A DNA stretch of 64,000 bases from Mactromeris polynyma (lineage: Eukaryota; Mollusca; Bivalvia; Venerida; Mactridae), in NCBI GenBank assembly GCA_032209605.1, contig JASFXZ010000004.1, forward strand, positions 35,994,401 through 36,058,400, read 5' to 3'. The position numbers and the translations under genes are program-made. The notes under the pieces are model-generated. The model was not told the origin of the DNA and made no database searches. It saw nothing but the letters and a program-made list of their open reading frames with translations. Positions 42,057 through 55,911 of the stretch are shown here, one piece after another (within the stretch, counting starts at the first letter, position 1; every line of letters begins with the position of its first letter).

Positions 42057-42647
42057 CACTTTCTATTTTTAACAATTGCACTAGCCTTTTTATTCTTTTA
42101 ACTTGCACAGCACGAGGCTAAATCTCTTTTAACCTCTGTAACCTACTTGCGCCTCCCAGTTATAATCTAATATTTGATTGTTAGGAGTAGTATGTAGATG
42201 TAGATATATAAGACCACCCTTGGGACCATTGAAAACTGGTCTTCTTTTTGAGAAAAACGAGATAAAATCTGTGTGTGTTACGACTATTTATTGATAACTT
42301 TTATAACCTTTAGGTAGGTATTATGTTCTTGCATACACTTTGCTCAATTTTATTGCACACCCAGTTTTTGCTTGCCAGTCGGAAAGATAACAAAAAATAC
42401 TGATAATAATAATATAACACAATAGGTTGCATATACTCAATTGTTTAAGAATGCAAATCTTAATACATTATGTGATGTTGCATAAATACAAGATGATCTG
42501 TTTTCATCATCAAGATAATTATACAAAATTTGAGTTGTTTTCGCTCAGTTTGAAGGACATCAATTTTACGAGTACATTCATGACAATACCATTTTTGAAA
42601 TCTTATTTTGTATAATTCGAATCTATGTATAGCTATCCAATGCACAA

Positions 42648-42797
42648 GTAAAACTATACTTAGACCACCCTTGGGACCATTGAAAACAGGTCTTCTTATT
42701 GAGGTGGTCCTAATATTGAAGTTGAATAAACAGTGAAATTTTACTTGAAATTGTGTTCTTAATATTGAGGTGGTCTTTAAGTAAGGTTTAACTGTAT
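42648..42797. mobile_element. Pogo/Tigger-like MITE copy 4 (degenerate 5' end)
   Basis: Contains AGACCACCCTTGGGACCATT, GAGGTGGTCCTAATATTGA and an ending close to GGTTTAACTGTATA. A shorter piece of the same family is at 42208-42256. Confidence 0.75.
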
Positions 42798-45100
42798 ATA
42801 CCATTTAGTTTATATTCTGGTTACGTATGACTGCACTCAATATAAAGTTTTATAATTACTTTATGTAAAGTCAACGCGATTATATCAGAAAACTGAGATT
42901 TAATTTGATTTTGGTCATGTTTGAATACGTGCGCCTTTGCTTACACCATTAAGCCAGGTTTAAACCCTCACTAACGTGTTTGTCACTGACCTTTCCAGTG
43001 TTCAGTTTTCTGTTACTAAATGTATGTATCCAATAATTAAGGGAATCCCAAACGACATCTGTTTCTGTATCAATCTTTTATCTTTTAAAGTGTCGTTTTT
43101 AGTTTACTGTCCGAGATATGCAGGGGGGGGGGGGCAAATCTGGAAAATACCCCCCTTAATTACCCCCGGCTTAATTGTGAATAAAATATAGAAATAAGCT
43201 CGTAAATAGTGATTGCAATTTCATAACACCGCACCGTTGTGACACATGAATACAAAATACAATTAGAAATACGTTTTCATATTATTATTTTTTATGTTAC
43301 GTTGTTTGAAGTAAGTCCTGACGAATTTCCATAAGAATCGATCCAAATCACGAATCAAAGGTATGCAGCCATAATGATAATTATCTCCTTAGTTAAGTCA
43401 GTGCACTGTGATCGTCGAAAAGATAAAAAAAATAAAAAATGCTGCATCGAGTATAAAGCCATGCATTTACATACGTAAGTCCTATCTGGTGGTATTGATG
43501 AGAACGAGAGAGAGAGAGATGTACAACATACAATGTTCCCGACCTACCAGTTTATTGCTAAATTGAATGGTATTCAGAAGTGGATAGAATTGGTGTTTCT
43601 TAAAACAAATATCGTTCGCATTGACAGGCCCGTTCGATTCCATGATCTTTATCCGATAGAGCACGTTTTGGACATGCTTCAGGTAGCCATATCAGCACGA
43701 CCTATTTAGCCAACAACGACCAGGCAATCAGACAACCACTGCCGGGTGAATGGTCTCGAATCCCATAGCGGAATATCCGAAGGCTTATTGGCAGAATGAC
43801 GAGACGATGCCAAGCGGTTATCAATGCACGTGGTCATCATACACTATACTTAACCTAAATGTAACCCATCCCCCCCAAAAAAAAATTAATTTCCTTATAC
43901 CAACATGGTGCATTTTTTATCAAATGTCTCATTTTGACCCTCACCTCATTCTTGCATTCGATACGCTTCAAATGTTCGTTATTTTCATCAGTTTGGCTGA
44001 TCATTAGGTTTAGAAACATTGAAATTTAATACAAATCGATATATAGCAATTTCAATCACAACAAATAACAATGTCATACAGAATACATAGTGACCCTTAT
44101 CAAATTTTGCGTAGTTAAGTATACAGTTAACCCGATTTAGTGTCTCATTCAAATGTATTTTAGTCATTGAAATAAACATTTGCCGTCAATCGAGACACAT
44201 TTTACGACTTAATGACATTTCTGTATTTGCAGGGTTATGGTTAAGGAGGTAATAATCATACAGTCAAACTGTAAATGCTTCAAGTGCTCCCAGACAAGTG
44301 GCCTTACAACGTGTATGATAAACATTGTAAAGTATTCCCTGCTTCTCATCGGTAAGTATAATTGCGAGTTACACCTGAAGCATTTATATTTGGAGTTTTA
44401 TGATAATGTGGGGTTAACAAACTTTGTATTATCATTCGACATGTGTATTGTACATGGGCCTAGCTTCGCTGAAATTTACGTGTAGGCCTAGTTTTAGGGG
44501 GTTCGCGAGCATTGTTCCCCAGCCAAAAATTAGTAGCTAGATCTTCAAAGATGCGTTTTTGTGCATATTTCGTTCCGATAAATATGCTTACAATAGCATC
44601 AAAAACATACATTACATATCTTATTGCAGTTTTGGCCATTTCATTTTTTCGATTTGTCCAAAAATATGTAGTCCGCGACCTACACGGCCTATATGAATAT
44701 ACGCGTCTGTTCTAGTCTTTGTTTATCGAATGCATCTTAAAGTTTATGAAGGCGTGTTGTGATTCTACTGTACTACCGAACAATTCATGAATGGTGGTCG
44801 ATCAGCAGTGGGTCATCAATCTTCCCTGTTTGTATGATGTTATATTAGGGAGTTGTTCAGCGGTGTTTTCTTATTTACATCGTTCGTTTGATTTGTGTGA
44901 TTGTAGGTTAAGTGTGATTTTGGGTGCATCATTAAACCAGGTTCAAATCCCCAATGACATTTTACCATTTGTCTATCAAAGGTGGTACTTCAATTATCAC
45001 CATCAATTATGCTATATAATTGTTTGAGTTCTATGTCCCTCTTGTCTCAGTTATTCTGCACACGTATGTATATACAGTGTATGTGTAATAATGTTCATAT
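42798..45100. other. Intergenic, no supported gene
   Basis: Two places (42950-43000 and 44930-44980) share CATTAA(A/G)CCAGGTT(C/T)AAA. Runs of G at 43123 and of C at 43147. Open frames up to 85 codons without recognisable domains. Confidence 0.5.
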
Positions 45101-45283
45101 ACAGTTAAACCTCAATAATAAGACCACACTTGGAACTCTTCAAAACTGGTCTTAATACTGAGATGGTCTTAATATTGAGGTTGAATAATGAACATAACAG
45201 TGAAATTTACTTTAAAATTGTGGTGGTCTTAATTTTGAGGTGGTCTTATTATCTAGGTGGTCTTTAGTTGAGGTTTTACTGTA
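45101..45283. mobile_element. Pogo/Tigger-like MITE copy 5
   Basis: Starts ACAGTTAAACCTCAATAATA and ends GAGGTTTTACTGTA; the interior matches the other copies, including GAGGTTGAATAAT. Confidence 0.85.
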
Positions 45284-45554
45284 TTATTGTGTTTTTGGGT
45301 GGGCGGTACATGTGGTAGTTGTGGCATGTCCTACTCGACTTCTTTGTTAGTTTTTACTGCTCACTTAATGCTGCAGGTAGTAAAAGACTAACCTATTATA
45401 ATAGTAAGTGAAAATATGTCCTTGTTTCTGAGAGTGAGTGTGAGAATGATTAATTCTTGGATCAAAAATAAACTAGCTCTATATTTCTCTCTGTTTATGC
45501 TTCAATAAACAAGGCTTTGATCTATCAAACGTTTCAATACATTTTACCCTTGCA

Positions 45555-45662
45555 CCTCCTCAGTGCCTAGTATTTTGAAGGTAGTTGTTTTCTTTGGGGT
45601 CTGTGGGAAGGCATTGTCTTGAGTATGTGGCGTTCCCAGTAACAACTTAATCTCTCTTACAC
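45555..45662 (-). repeat. Dispersed element K, end fragment
   Basis: Reads GAAGGCATTGTCTTGAGTAT, GTGGCGTTCCCAGTAACAAC and TTAATCTCTCTTA, the reverse complement of the left end of element K. Confidence 0.7.
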
Positions 45663-45837
45663 AGTTTTCTGAAAATTTTACAACAATGAATTAACTATTG
45701 CACTGTCAGTAATCGAACATTATTTAGGACTAAAAGTTCATCGGTGATTTGTGCAAGACAGAAGTTGAGAAACCAATAGTAAAACAATAACATCGTAGCA
45801 TCTCCATCTCCCGAAAGTAACACAATTACAAAGTTAA

Positions 45838-46208
45838 TTAGGCCGAGAGCCCGCGGACCTTTATTGCAACAAATGAGGCCAAACGAAGTTTGCATATTTT
45901 TTGAAAGGACATTTCATATGCTACCTGAAAACATGTTTCTAAAGCGTCAAAGTTGTGCGTAACTATATTTGTCTCAAACATTTTTACCACGAGGGTCTGT
46001 TAACAGTTGCAGAAATGTGTTGAGGGGGTAGGGTTATGTTCGTGTCGTCAAAATGATGATAATGAACTTTTATGAGGGAACATTAGCAAATTATGTAAAG
46101 TACATATTCAGCAATACCTATAAACATAAAAAGCAAAGCCTCTGATTTGCAAGTACACACTAACCTTTTGGCCTCATTTGTTGCAATAAAAGTACACGGG
46201 GTCTCGAA
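45838..46208. mobile_element. TIR element, about 370 bp
   Basis: Left end CGAGAGCCCGCGGACCTTTA then TTGCAACAAATGAGGCCAAA; right end TTTTGGCCTCATTTGTTGCA then ATAAAAGTACACGGGGTCTCG. TIRs of about 38 bp. No transposase frame. Confidence 0.8.
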
Positions 46209-49138
46209 CTATCATGTTTCAGTGGCAGCTTAGTTTCTTTGTGCTTTGTGTAAATATACATTTATATTCAATTACACTCTTCAATATTGGAAACTATAGA
46301 TAGGCGATTATACCTTGTGTAATTATTGGGCCAAATACTAATTAAGATAATTCTTTGGAACTGAATGTTAATGGTACGGTTTTTACTTCTAAGGGTACAC
46401 CGATGTTTTAATTAAGAACTCAATGTAAATAGAGATTAGTTTTTTTCATATTATAGTGATTAATGGACTATCCTATACAACATATATACAAACACATAAA
46501 GTACATCATTTATCAAGTTTTTAAATGAGTAAAAATTTCAATACTTTTTTACAGTTTCTACATTTAATGATGCATGAAACTGATGTGATATTAAGGTAAG
46601 CCATCCACCATTGGTTAAGTATTCCGTCCATAACGCTGGGTAATTTCCCTTCTATATATACATGTATATAAAGTACTATGTTAAATTTAACTTCACATCA
46701 GTTGCAAGTTATAATATTCCAAAATGTTAGTTTAAGTCTTGGAAGCGACATAAATTGGCAACAATGTCAATTTTCTTATGTTTTACAACAACAATGAACT
46801 TCGTTTGCCATAAATAAAAAAATACTTTTGAAATAAATAAGCAAAACTGCAAATTCCAATTTCATCAAGCGTATATATATATATACGTAACATTTAGGCA
46901 GCCTTCTTTGCAAAATGAAATTTTGCAAAAAACAGACGGTAAATGTCTCTGAAATTTAGATAAAGTCGGTGTTAAATGTTACAAATAATTTTCATTGAAG
47001 ACAATATGACACCCAACTGATATTTTGGTTTTCTTAAATAGACAATACGTTTATGTTCGCATGAAATATTCCTTATTTTATATATTTTATGACACAAATG
47101 CCTCGCCTAAAAAAATTGTATTGATTTTTTTCAAATATTTCTAAGTTTGCAAGTATGTTTAGTACACAGATGGTTTCATTATATGAAAATAGAAAGAAAT
47201 AAGAAAATTAATGGGATTTTCCATTTATCGGTTTATTTTTAAAGGCTACGTTTTTTTCAGAGAAGAAAACGGGCCATTTTTTTGTGGTAAAAATGATATT
47301 TTTTTCAAAATTTATCCGTATTATTATATAGATTGAAACAACAACTGTTTCATTTATCGTAGACATTATGATGGATGGCTTACTTAAATTGACCGTGGTA
47401 TTTTCTATTGTGTATGCAGTCACGTGAAAACTTTGTGTATATATGTATATATACATGTATATGAAATGTTCTATATAAATGATGTACTTTGTACAAGTCT
47501 AAATTCTTATATCTGTTCTGTTCTGTTAAAACGAAAATTAACAAAACTTCAAAACAGAAACTAGGGTATAATAAAAAAATGATAAAAGTACACATGCACT
47601 CAGCATTGATTGTGTTGTTATAGTACAAAGATTGCAGTTTGATCGTATCTGGAAATCTCGTTAGAGCAAGTAGTTTGAGTCAGATGATAGCAAACATAAG
47701 AAAATATTGGTTTATACCGCAAGTTTTACAAACTAGGCCTTTATAACTAATTTATAAAGTAATGTCCACCCTAAGAAAAGAAAATATCCAAATACTTACT
47801 AAAATGCTATCAAAAGGTCAAATATTGTAGTTTATCAAAATAATATAATGTTCATTCAACACGCAGATATATTTTTCATATCAGACATTTATATATATTG
47901 CAACTTATAAATTAAAACCAGAAGATTAGAAGGATCGTTTGGCGAAATAAACCTTCACCGCTTTCTAATTATTCATCCGAATGACATAATTAAGCAAGAC
48001 TTTAGCTAATCAGTGTAAAATTGTTTAACAGTAATCTCTTCCTGTTTGTCTAAGGCTTGTCTACGGTAAGCGAGCTGCTGGGGGTGTGTCGAAATCCCGT
48101 TATCTGATTGGCCAATCGGTCTGTCAATCAAATATCTGAAGAAGGGTCAATTGATTATACAAATGTAGTAAATGACACCTGAATTCTTTCACTCATTATA
48201 TAGCATGCATCAAGTACATCAGTTCTATATATAAATATAGGGCTTGAAATAAATGCCAAAATATGTACCATTGATATTTATATCATAATGTAACATACGG
48301 TGTAGAGTGGTTATAACACCCATGTATTATTTTCGATATAGCCTTCGATCAGTTTCTAACAATGATATTAATACTTGTGATACCACAGCAATGACGTGCC
48401 AATTACATGAACAATTCTTTTACATATTGTTCAGCACAGACTTGGAACAATATAGCTTCCACCCGTAACTAATCGTAACTGTCTTTCAATGATTTGTTTA
48501 AAATAACTTTGTGAACACATTTATTATTAAGAAAGTATTAAGTACTAAAAGAATGCATGCCTTTCCATTCTTGACAAATTAAGTATAATGAGCAAGCCTT
48601 AGGAATTTCCATATATAGTCCCTTTTACCAGAATAATTCAATGACTGTTTTGTCTAAATGATGAATAAATATTGGTGTGATTGTATCTAATCTTTATTTA
48701 GGAATTTATTACAGAAGGCCATGTTTTGACTATGCTATATATTTGTATGTCTTTAAATGTTACCGTGACGTCACAACAAGCGTGACGTAGATGCACTAAA
48801 ATGATGATGACATTTTTAAATATTTATTTAGTTCGAAGTATGACATGTTATTTTATTGAACGTGTGTCTTGTGAATGAAACAAGTTTTCGGAACTTCTTT
48901 TTGTTGCGTCAGTTTTTGTTTACCAAAGACCAAAGTACATCCTCCATACTTAAAGCATACGAAAATCAGCTTGTGTGCTGTTACGTCATAACGTCATGTA
49001 TAGCCGATAAAAACTCGGTTTTCAGAAGACTTTTTTCATAAATTAAATTAGAAAATTGTCACTCATGTAAGATTCTTTATTTGTTTCAATTCCATTTTCA
49101 AAGTTATAGATCTACAATAAAAAGGTACTAAATTAATA
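46209..49138. other. Intergenic, very AT-rich, no supported gene
   Basis: The motif AAAGTACATCATTTAT at 46498 and its inverse near 47480, and GTAAGCCATCCA at 46596 and inverse near 47373, hint at a worn inverted repeat of about 1 kb. No open frame with a domain. Confidence 0.4.
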
Positions 49139-49312
49139 TGAGCGCCATTGCACGAGTTCCAACTTCTTTTTTAGTGACGTCATTTAAAAAAAAAGTCACA
49201 TGTGATGGCACCGTGTTCTGACAATAAGCAATTTTTGCCCCATATGGCAGTATGAAAACGAAGTGACCATATCCATGGAGCAATGTTGTTTCCTGCTTGC
49301 AAATAGTGATAT
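49139..49312. mobile_element. CRE-motif MITE copy 3, partial
   Basis: TGAGCGCCATTGCACGAGTT then AGTGACGTCATTT, CCCCATATGGCAGTATGAAA and TTTCCTGCTTGCAAATAGTG. The middle is inverted relative to copies 1 and 2, as expected when one half of a palindromic element is swapped. Confidence 0.7.
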
Positions 49313-49317
49313 AAAGT

Positions 49318-50066
49318 CCTACATGAATGATTATTATTATGTTTTCATGGATGCTAGGTTCATATTTCAGAACACAGTAGATCTATAGAGCGTAGAAAAA
49401 CGGCGTGAATCAACCATGACTTAGTGTTGGTATATTATATTATATATTGTATGTATGGATACAGGCCCGTAGCTTGAGGCAAAATTAAACCGAGGCAATG
49501 AAGGCGGGTCTGGGAGTGTCCTCCCCCAGGGGAATGTGTACAGAAGGGCTCATCTGCGTTTTCTGGTTATTTAATGTACCAGTGAAGTGATTTATCAATT
49601 GCAATTTTGTTTTATTTCAATCGTATGAATCGAAAGCAATGGCAATTTTTGATGTCCCGGAACGTCCCACAGCTGAAAAATGTCCAAGTAGTCGATTGGC
49701 ATGTTTTTGTGTGCAAACCAAACAAAGTGCCAAGCCATTAAGACTATATTCCTCCACGATTGCTTTGGAAATTTTAACAAAAGCAGCTGCCTCGGTGTGC
49801 CTCAGCATAGCTACGGACCTGGTATATACAACTTTTCTTCCTCCGTTTACTGAAGAGTTACATATAAAAAGTACTTTATTATTGAACCAGTAATACCCAT
49901 GCCTATAAAGACGATAATTTTCTTTAATCATTGTTGCAGAACGATGATTGTCAAACTCATATATATACTTAACTTACACATAAAGAATGAAATAAGTACC
50001 CATAATTGTGATTGGTATGTATCCGGGTTATTAAGCACCTGTTTATTGATCAATAAATTTAAATGA
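49318..50066. repeat. Dispersed repeat, copy carrying the hAT-like insertion
   Basis: Same sequence as 32588-32980 in the same orientation, with the 360-bp insertion at 49462-49821 and a small extra segment near 49950. Confidence 0.8.
49462..49821. mobile_element. hAT-like non-autonomous element, 360 bp
   Basis: Ends CAGGCCCGTAGCT and AGCTACGGACCTG. It interrupts a repeat whose uninterrupted copy is at 32588-32980, giving an empty-site comparison. The flanks TATGGATA and TATATACA agree only partly as an 8-bp target duplication. Confidence 0.65.
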
Positions 50067-50509
50067 AATATAGGACACGCTCGTCGATGATCCGTGACCT
50101 TGTCATTTATATTTTATGTAAAAAATGTATGCAAGAAGCCTTTTTGCACATGTAGTAAGGAATGACACTTTTGAAGAAGAATTTGATTTGTCTTTCATAT
50201 AACAATTTATTCGTTTTGTTAGTTTGTTTTATTAGTTTGTTTGACTTATTCTACAGAACTGATGTAAATTCCTCTTCCGTTAGTTGTTTCCCCCATTTTT
50301 TATCGATTGCTTTAATTAATGATAAATATTTAAGAAAGTCACCATTTTCAATGGCATATACGTTCTGCATTTGTTCAAAGGTTAAGAAATATTTAGTTTA
50401 GAAGTCAAAAAATTATCGATGTATAAGCTTTCTCTTTCCAATCAATTTTTATGTAGAAACAAATATCCATTTGTCTGTTTCATGTTTTAATGCATACACA
50501 CACTCACAC

Positions 50510-50895
50510 TGAGATGTATTATATACATATGCAACAACTATACACCAAGTTGATGTCAATACACCCACGCATAGCGAAGATAGTAAGAAGAAACTGATTT
50601 TTAAATTTTAAGTGCCCTTGACCTTAAAAAGAACGAACCCAAAAGCAATACCAAGCAAGCTCTCCACATGTTCTTACTATACACAAAGCTTGTGTCAATA
50701 TAATCAACGAAACTAAAGTTATTCCCAAGAAACCAAATTGCTCATTTTAGTAACGGTGACCCTGACCTTTGACGGAACAAGTCCAAAAGCAATCCCAAGC
50801 GAGCTCTGCACATGTTCTTACTATACACCAAGTTTGATTTCAATGTGATTACTGAAACTAAAGAAATATATCCTTTTACATACTCATTTTACACA
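50510..50895. repeat. Tandem copies of a TGACCTTGAC-type dispersed repeat
   Basis: Two full units of about 150 bp (50608 and 50752) and part of a third. Each has (C)TTGACCTT, CCAAAAGCAAT-CCAAGC, AGCTCT-CACATGTTCTTACT and ATACACCAAGTTTGATTTCA. Such sequences are common in bivalve genomes. Confidence 0.65.
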
Positions 50896-52921
50896 CAACT
50901 CAAGAAATTGGTGTTTTTTCAAATATCTGGCGGCCATCTTGGCGGTCATCTTGGATTTCTCAAAACGTAGCATGATGTCACGTGTCTACCCACATTTTTT
51001 TGAAACTTCAAACATTCAGCTGTACATTGATATAAAACTTATCCGTGGACCTTTTTTGCACACGGGACGTCCTCAGGGACTCGACTAGTAGTTGTCACGT
51101 CGAATTAAGATATTGAAGAAATACTAAAAACAGTCCGTGAAACTACGGTCTGAATAGTTATTAATAAATTGTTGTAAATGTCGGACGGTCTTTAAATGAC
51201 TTCTTTTGTATGCAGTTCATAAACGAAAAAACTTGTTTAAGTGAAATATGTAATGTAATATTAAACTAGTAAGTCACTTTGGAACACTGTGAACAATTTG
51301 AAACTCTTGATGTATAATGCGTGGTCATATTATACAGGCATGAGAATTTTCACGGATTTGGCGATCGCAGGGGCCGCTTTTGATGCAATTAAAGTCAGGA
51401 GCTTCAGCGCCCCCCCCCCCCCCACGAATTTTCAGCTGATTTTCAAGTTTGGATTCTCATACTTGACAATAACACCAGTGTAGACACATTGATTAGCGCT
51501 CTTTTGACATGCGATCTTTGCGTCAATGTATATTACTTTATGAAGCTCATTAAATGACTAACATTCGCCCGGAGGCGTCGCCAACATGTGAAACCTGTGG
51601 CGACGATAAATAAACGCAAATACCCGAAAAGTACGAGTTGCATATAGATCGCGGTACAATGGGATATATTATACCTTCCCAGTATACCTTAATTTACTTT
51701 GCATCAAGTTACCTTCAACCCATTTTGAACACATTGTGTTAATGATATTCCGTTCATCATACGAAATTTGATACCTAATAGACTATCTCTCCCAAAACTA
51801 ATTAAAGATCCTATTCACAAATAAATGTATATGTACGGTGGTTACTAGTGTAGTAATATGATACAGATATACGACGTAAGGAAAAATAATTACAATTCAT
51901 TTTGATACACCTGATACAGACATAATGCGGGCTCATGTAAACTGGCAGGCACAATATGTTTACAAAGACCCAGTATGTATAAACTTATAAACTTCAAGTA
52001 GAATCTAATAACTTGAAACTTGATTAAAATAAGTATATTATCATTATTATGTGAAAAAAACAAGGACTATTTTAAAAGAAACTTATCATTAGAAAGTCTC
52101 TTTTTTACACACTTACTAACTCATTCAGCACATTTACACAAATTACACATATTTTTGTAATATTTGTGTTCGCTTTCGTTTGTATGACATATATATATCA
52201 TTTTCCATACTTTTCCCGATATTGTAATGATTATTTGCAAAATGTATTGCAAGTAAAAGCTACACACTAATAGTAAGCTTGTAAATTAACTGGATTAATG
52301 TAGCCGTTTTCCATTATTGTACGTGATATTTATCATTATGTCATATTATTTGAATGTAATGCTAATGTTTCAAACTTCCGCGGGACTTAATAAGCACTGT
52401 TTAAATTAAACTTGAAACTTGGATCATTTGGACTATTCGACGTTATGCCGCCAATGCAAGCATCCAGGATCTTCTCTGTATAATTACTGACGTCAGGCGT
52501 GCAAAGAAAGTTATCTTCTGTATATTGAACATTTGTATAATGTTATAATTAAGCCCCAAGCCATTAAAAACAAAATATGAGTAACATTCATTGTATTACT
52601 TTATTTCTTATAATCGTAGTAAAAACATATATCATTGTACAAGAATATAATATACAAGTTCAATAAAAAAGCGGATGCATTCATTGTAGTTTTATGGTAT
52701 ATATCAGTAATACTCGAAATATTGAGACGTTACGTCATTATAATTGTGACGCAATGAGCATTAAATAAATGTGAAGCAAAAAGATACAATGGTAGCAAAA
52801 TGATATAACATTGGTACAAAAGTGAAAAATACGGTCCCTTGCAAAGTATACCAGTAGGCTAATATAAATGCATATATTATTGTTATAAAAGCCAGCGGGA
52901 GCACAGTACGTGTGAACATAA
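50896..52921. other. Intergenic, nothing recognised
   Basis: A C run at 51409-51423. Otherwise AT-rich sequence with short, unsupported open frames. Confidence 0.45.
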
Positions 52922-53159
52922 ATGAGCACCGCTGAACGATTTCCAACGTCTTCTTTAAGTGACGTCATTTCTAGAAAACGTCACATGTGACGTCACCATG
53001 ACTGTAAGCAATATTTGTCCCATATGGCAATATAAAAAACGAAATGACTATATAGAGTAAATATGGTTTCCAACTTGCAAATAGTAAGATCATTTGTTGC
53101 GTCTTCTTGAACTGACGTCACTTACCGAAGAAGTTGTAAATCCCATAGCAACGCTCATA
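52922..53159. mobile_element. CRE-motif MITE copy 4, complete
   Basis: Ends ATGAGCACCGCT and GCAACGCTCAT are inverted. Three perfect TGACGTCA sites and one TCACATGTGACGTCA are present. About 238 bp. Confidence 0.8.
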
Positions 53160-54520
53160 TTCTAAAAGGAACCCACGTGACTCAAGTCTACCAGGATACA
53201 CAATACATCGCTAGATTATAGGTCAATGCATGATTTACATACAGAGCGACAAAACGTGAAAATATCAATACAGTGTTCGAGTAGGGCTATGACTTGGTCA
53301 GAACAATTGGTAATTTAAGTATTTTTAATACAGATAAATTGTGTGTAAAGATAAAACAATTATTTTGCGTTATAATATAGGCATAGAGAACTTCTTCTAA
53401 TATGATATCTATAGGAGCTCTGAGCGCACGTGATATATATACCCTCAATAAAGATATGGTGCACAGAAGCTGACCTATACATAAGAGAGGTCACTCGCTG
53501 ACTTTTGTAATAAATTTATATTTCTGATGTTAAAGTTCAATAATTGTATATAACGGAACGGCACTTTTATAAGATTTACATTTGATAGATACGTGTAGGT
53601 ATGAGGGTCATAAAACAGTTTTGTATCCACTTATGTGGTTACTTTTATAGCCAGTAACATCTTGTTGATGGAAGACAAGGAGGCATCAATCATAAACATA
53701 AGTCTACTCATGTACTGTTATGTAGTGATTAAGTCCATATGTTTATTGAACAGGGGTGTATTAGTTGAATTAACAGACCCCGGGATGGACTGCATATATT
53801 ACATCCCCTCATCGCCATACATCAGTTCGCACATTAACTACCATTTTCTATATGCGCATATATTTACATTTGATATAAAGTTAATTTCGTCACCATGGAT
53901 TCATTATCCAATGTCTATTTACTGAACAAACTGTGCTGGGATATGTTCACGTCTCTTGCATGTTTAGCAGACTGGAAGTTTGAATCAAATGCATCCAATA
54001 CCAGCTTTCTGCTGATAGGACAGAAACATATATATCCAATCACTTTACCTTGTACATGGACAATTTCATTTTTAAATTACAACACAGAGTTGTTATAAAT
54101 TATAGGAAACAGTAGATAGTAAATCATCTCAACATCTTGCTGATACCACTCATGTACAATCTAGGTTACCTTACGATTTGGTTTCAGATTGAGCAATGTA
54201 AACTAAATCCACCTATCTGTTAACTAGCCAGTAATACAAACAGGGTTTTCGCTTTCACCGCTTTGAAACATAAATGCATTGAAACGAATATTAACAAAAA
54301 GTGTAAATACATCGTAATAATTGTTATGCGAGTCCATCGTTCGTGTACATTGATTGAAACTTAACAAACTTATTTCGTAATCACGAAATACATCATTAAA
54401 TCTTGCTCAGAGGGCACAATAAGAAATTTAAAAGACACGTTAACAAAGTTAATTAAGCAGATTTAAAAAGAAAGAGCAAGACAATTTAAACCACAGCTTT
54501 GGTTAGAACGTATCAAGAGA
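53160..54520. other. Intergenic, nothing recognised
   Basis: Open frames at 53635-53925 and 53895-54098 (plus) show no domain or splice context I can support. Confidence 0.45.
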
Positions 54521-54900
54521 ACCATCCTCGGTACCCAGGCTATTCATAACATATCTTAACGTATATGATACCCTGGGCAAATTGGATAACGAAATTTCGT
54601 AATGCATGAGTATTCATTAGCATTTCTCGACCACTGAAATGGACGATAACAAAACGATGGAATCTCCCTTGTGTGAAGAGCTATCAGCAAATTCGACAAA
54701 ATGGCAGCTTAACAAGATTTTGAAGACGCGATCTCAATGGTTTGCTCAGAACCGCGATTTCATCCGTAACTCCTCGGCAATTTCCGTATCGTATGAGGTG
54801 TGTGTTATGCGGCCAATCAAGCGGCTGGAATTCACCTCATTAATTACTACGACATTTTTATATATGATATGTTATGAATAACATGGGTACCGAGGATGAA
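54521..54900. mobile_element. TIR element, about 380 bp
   Basis: Left end CCATCCTCGGTACCCAGGCT then ATTCATAACATAT; right end ATATGTTATGAATAACATGG then GTACCGAGGATG. TIRs of about 34 bp. An 80-codon plus frame at 54639-54881 lies inside and shows no domain I know. Confidence 0.8.
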
Positions 54901-55298
54901 AATACCATGATTTGGATAAAACTGTAGGACAAATAGAAAGTTGAGCGGAATGTCAGAAAGACCACAAAACATACAAAACAGACCGATTATAATGAATGGA
55001 AGGTTTTTAATGGGAGATAACAATGTATAGTTTCAATTCGAGAGATACAGGGTCCTCTCCCTTACAAGGAAAATCGAAGCGCAAAAGCATCGATTAATAA
55101 ATGTAATGTAAACAACAACCAACGCTCGAAAGCGTTTCCCACTCTTTTATATTGCAGTCAAATACTTAGTTTATATCCAAACACTCATATCTTCATTCAC
55201 AACATTTTGATTTTGTCACAAATCTCCTCAGAAAAGCACCATCTGCAATAAACATAAGAATAAGAATATAATGTATTTGAATATGTATCATATCATAG

Positions 55299-55480
55299 AA
55301 GATTGTCACGAGTTCTCTCCCTTTATCCCTTCTTATCTTCTCTCCCATTATCCCTTCTATAGTACATGTATATATGTTTGATCCCTTCTAGAGTTTTCCC
55401 TGTATCCCTGCCATAGTATATGTATATATTTGATCCCTTCTAGTATACATATTCTACAGAAAGGGCAAAGGGAGAGCATT
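55299..55480. mobile_element. Foldback MITE, degenerate right arm
   Basis: Left arm GAAGATTGTCACGAGTTCTC followed by repeated TCCCTTTATCCCTTCT units; right arm AGAAAGGGCAAAGGGAGAGC lacks the CGTGACAATCTCC end. Confidence 0.7.
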
Positions 55481-55911
55481 GTATTCATCCGCCATCGATG
55501 ACAAGAAAAGTGTTATTCATTGAAATCATCAACGAATAAGTAGATCTAGATTCTAGAATTTAACAAACGAAATGTTAAACGAAAATTTAAGTTTTGAAAT
55601 TAATTGTGTTCATGATGTGTTATTTCTCACTCTCGATCATAATATTGTGGTAAGAGTCGTTAAATCCATAGACAATACATATCTTTTCATTTTGACAATT
55701 GAAGTAAACGTCACAAAAGTAAACTGGAAAGGGAGACAACTGTTGTCTTACTTACAAATAAAACAAAGGGGAATAACCCAACTGAGAGTTTATCCAATAA
55801 TTCACCGTTATTCCGCTGTTAACAACCGAAAACATGAAATAATAAACAATGTAAAACAAGAAATCCATTTCAGCTTACATTGATATATACACAAACTGAG
55901 CATCACAACTA

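Noticed and set aside
43684..43770. GGTCTCGAATCCC as a tRNA or SINE B box
   Set aside because: No A box or cloverleaf around it.
54639..54881. 80-codon plus frame
   Set aside because: Lies inside a TIR element and matches no family I know; kept only as part of that element.
55572..55883. 103-codon plus frame
   Set aside because: Antisense to the probable 3' UTR of the SH3BGRL-like gene; no domain, AT-rich composition.
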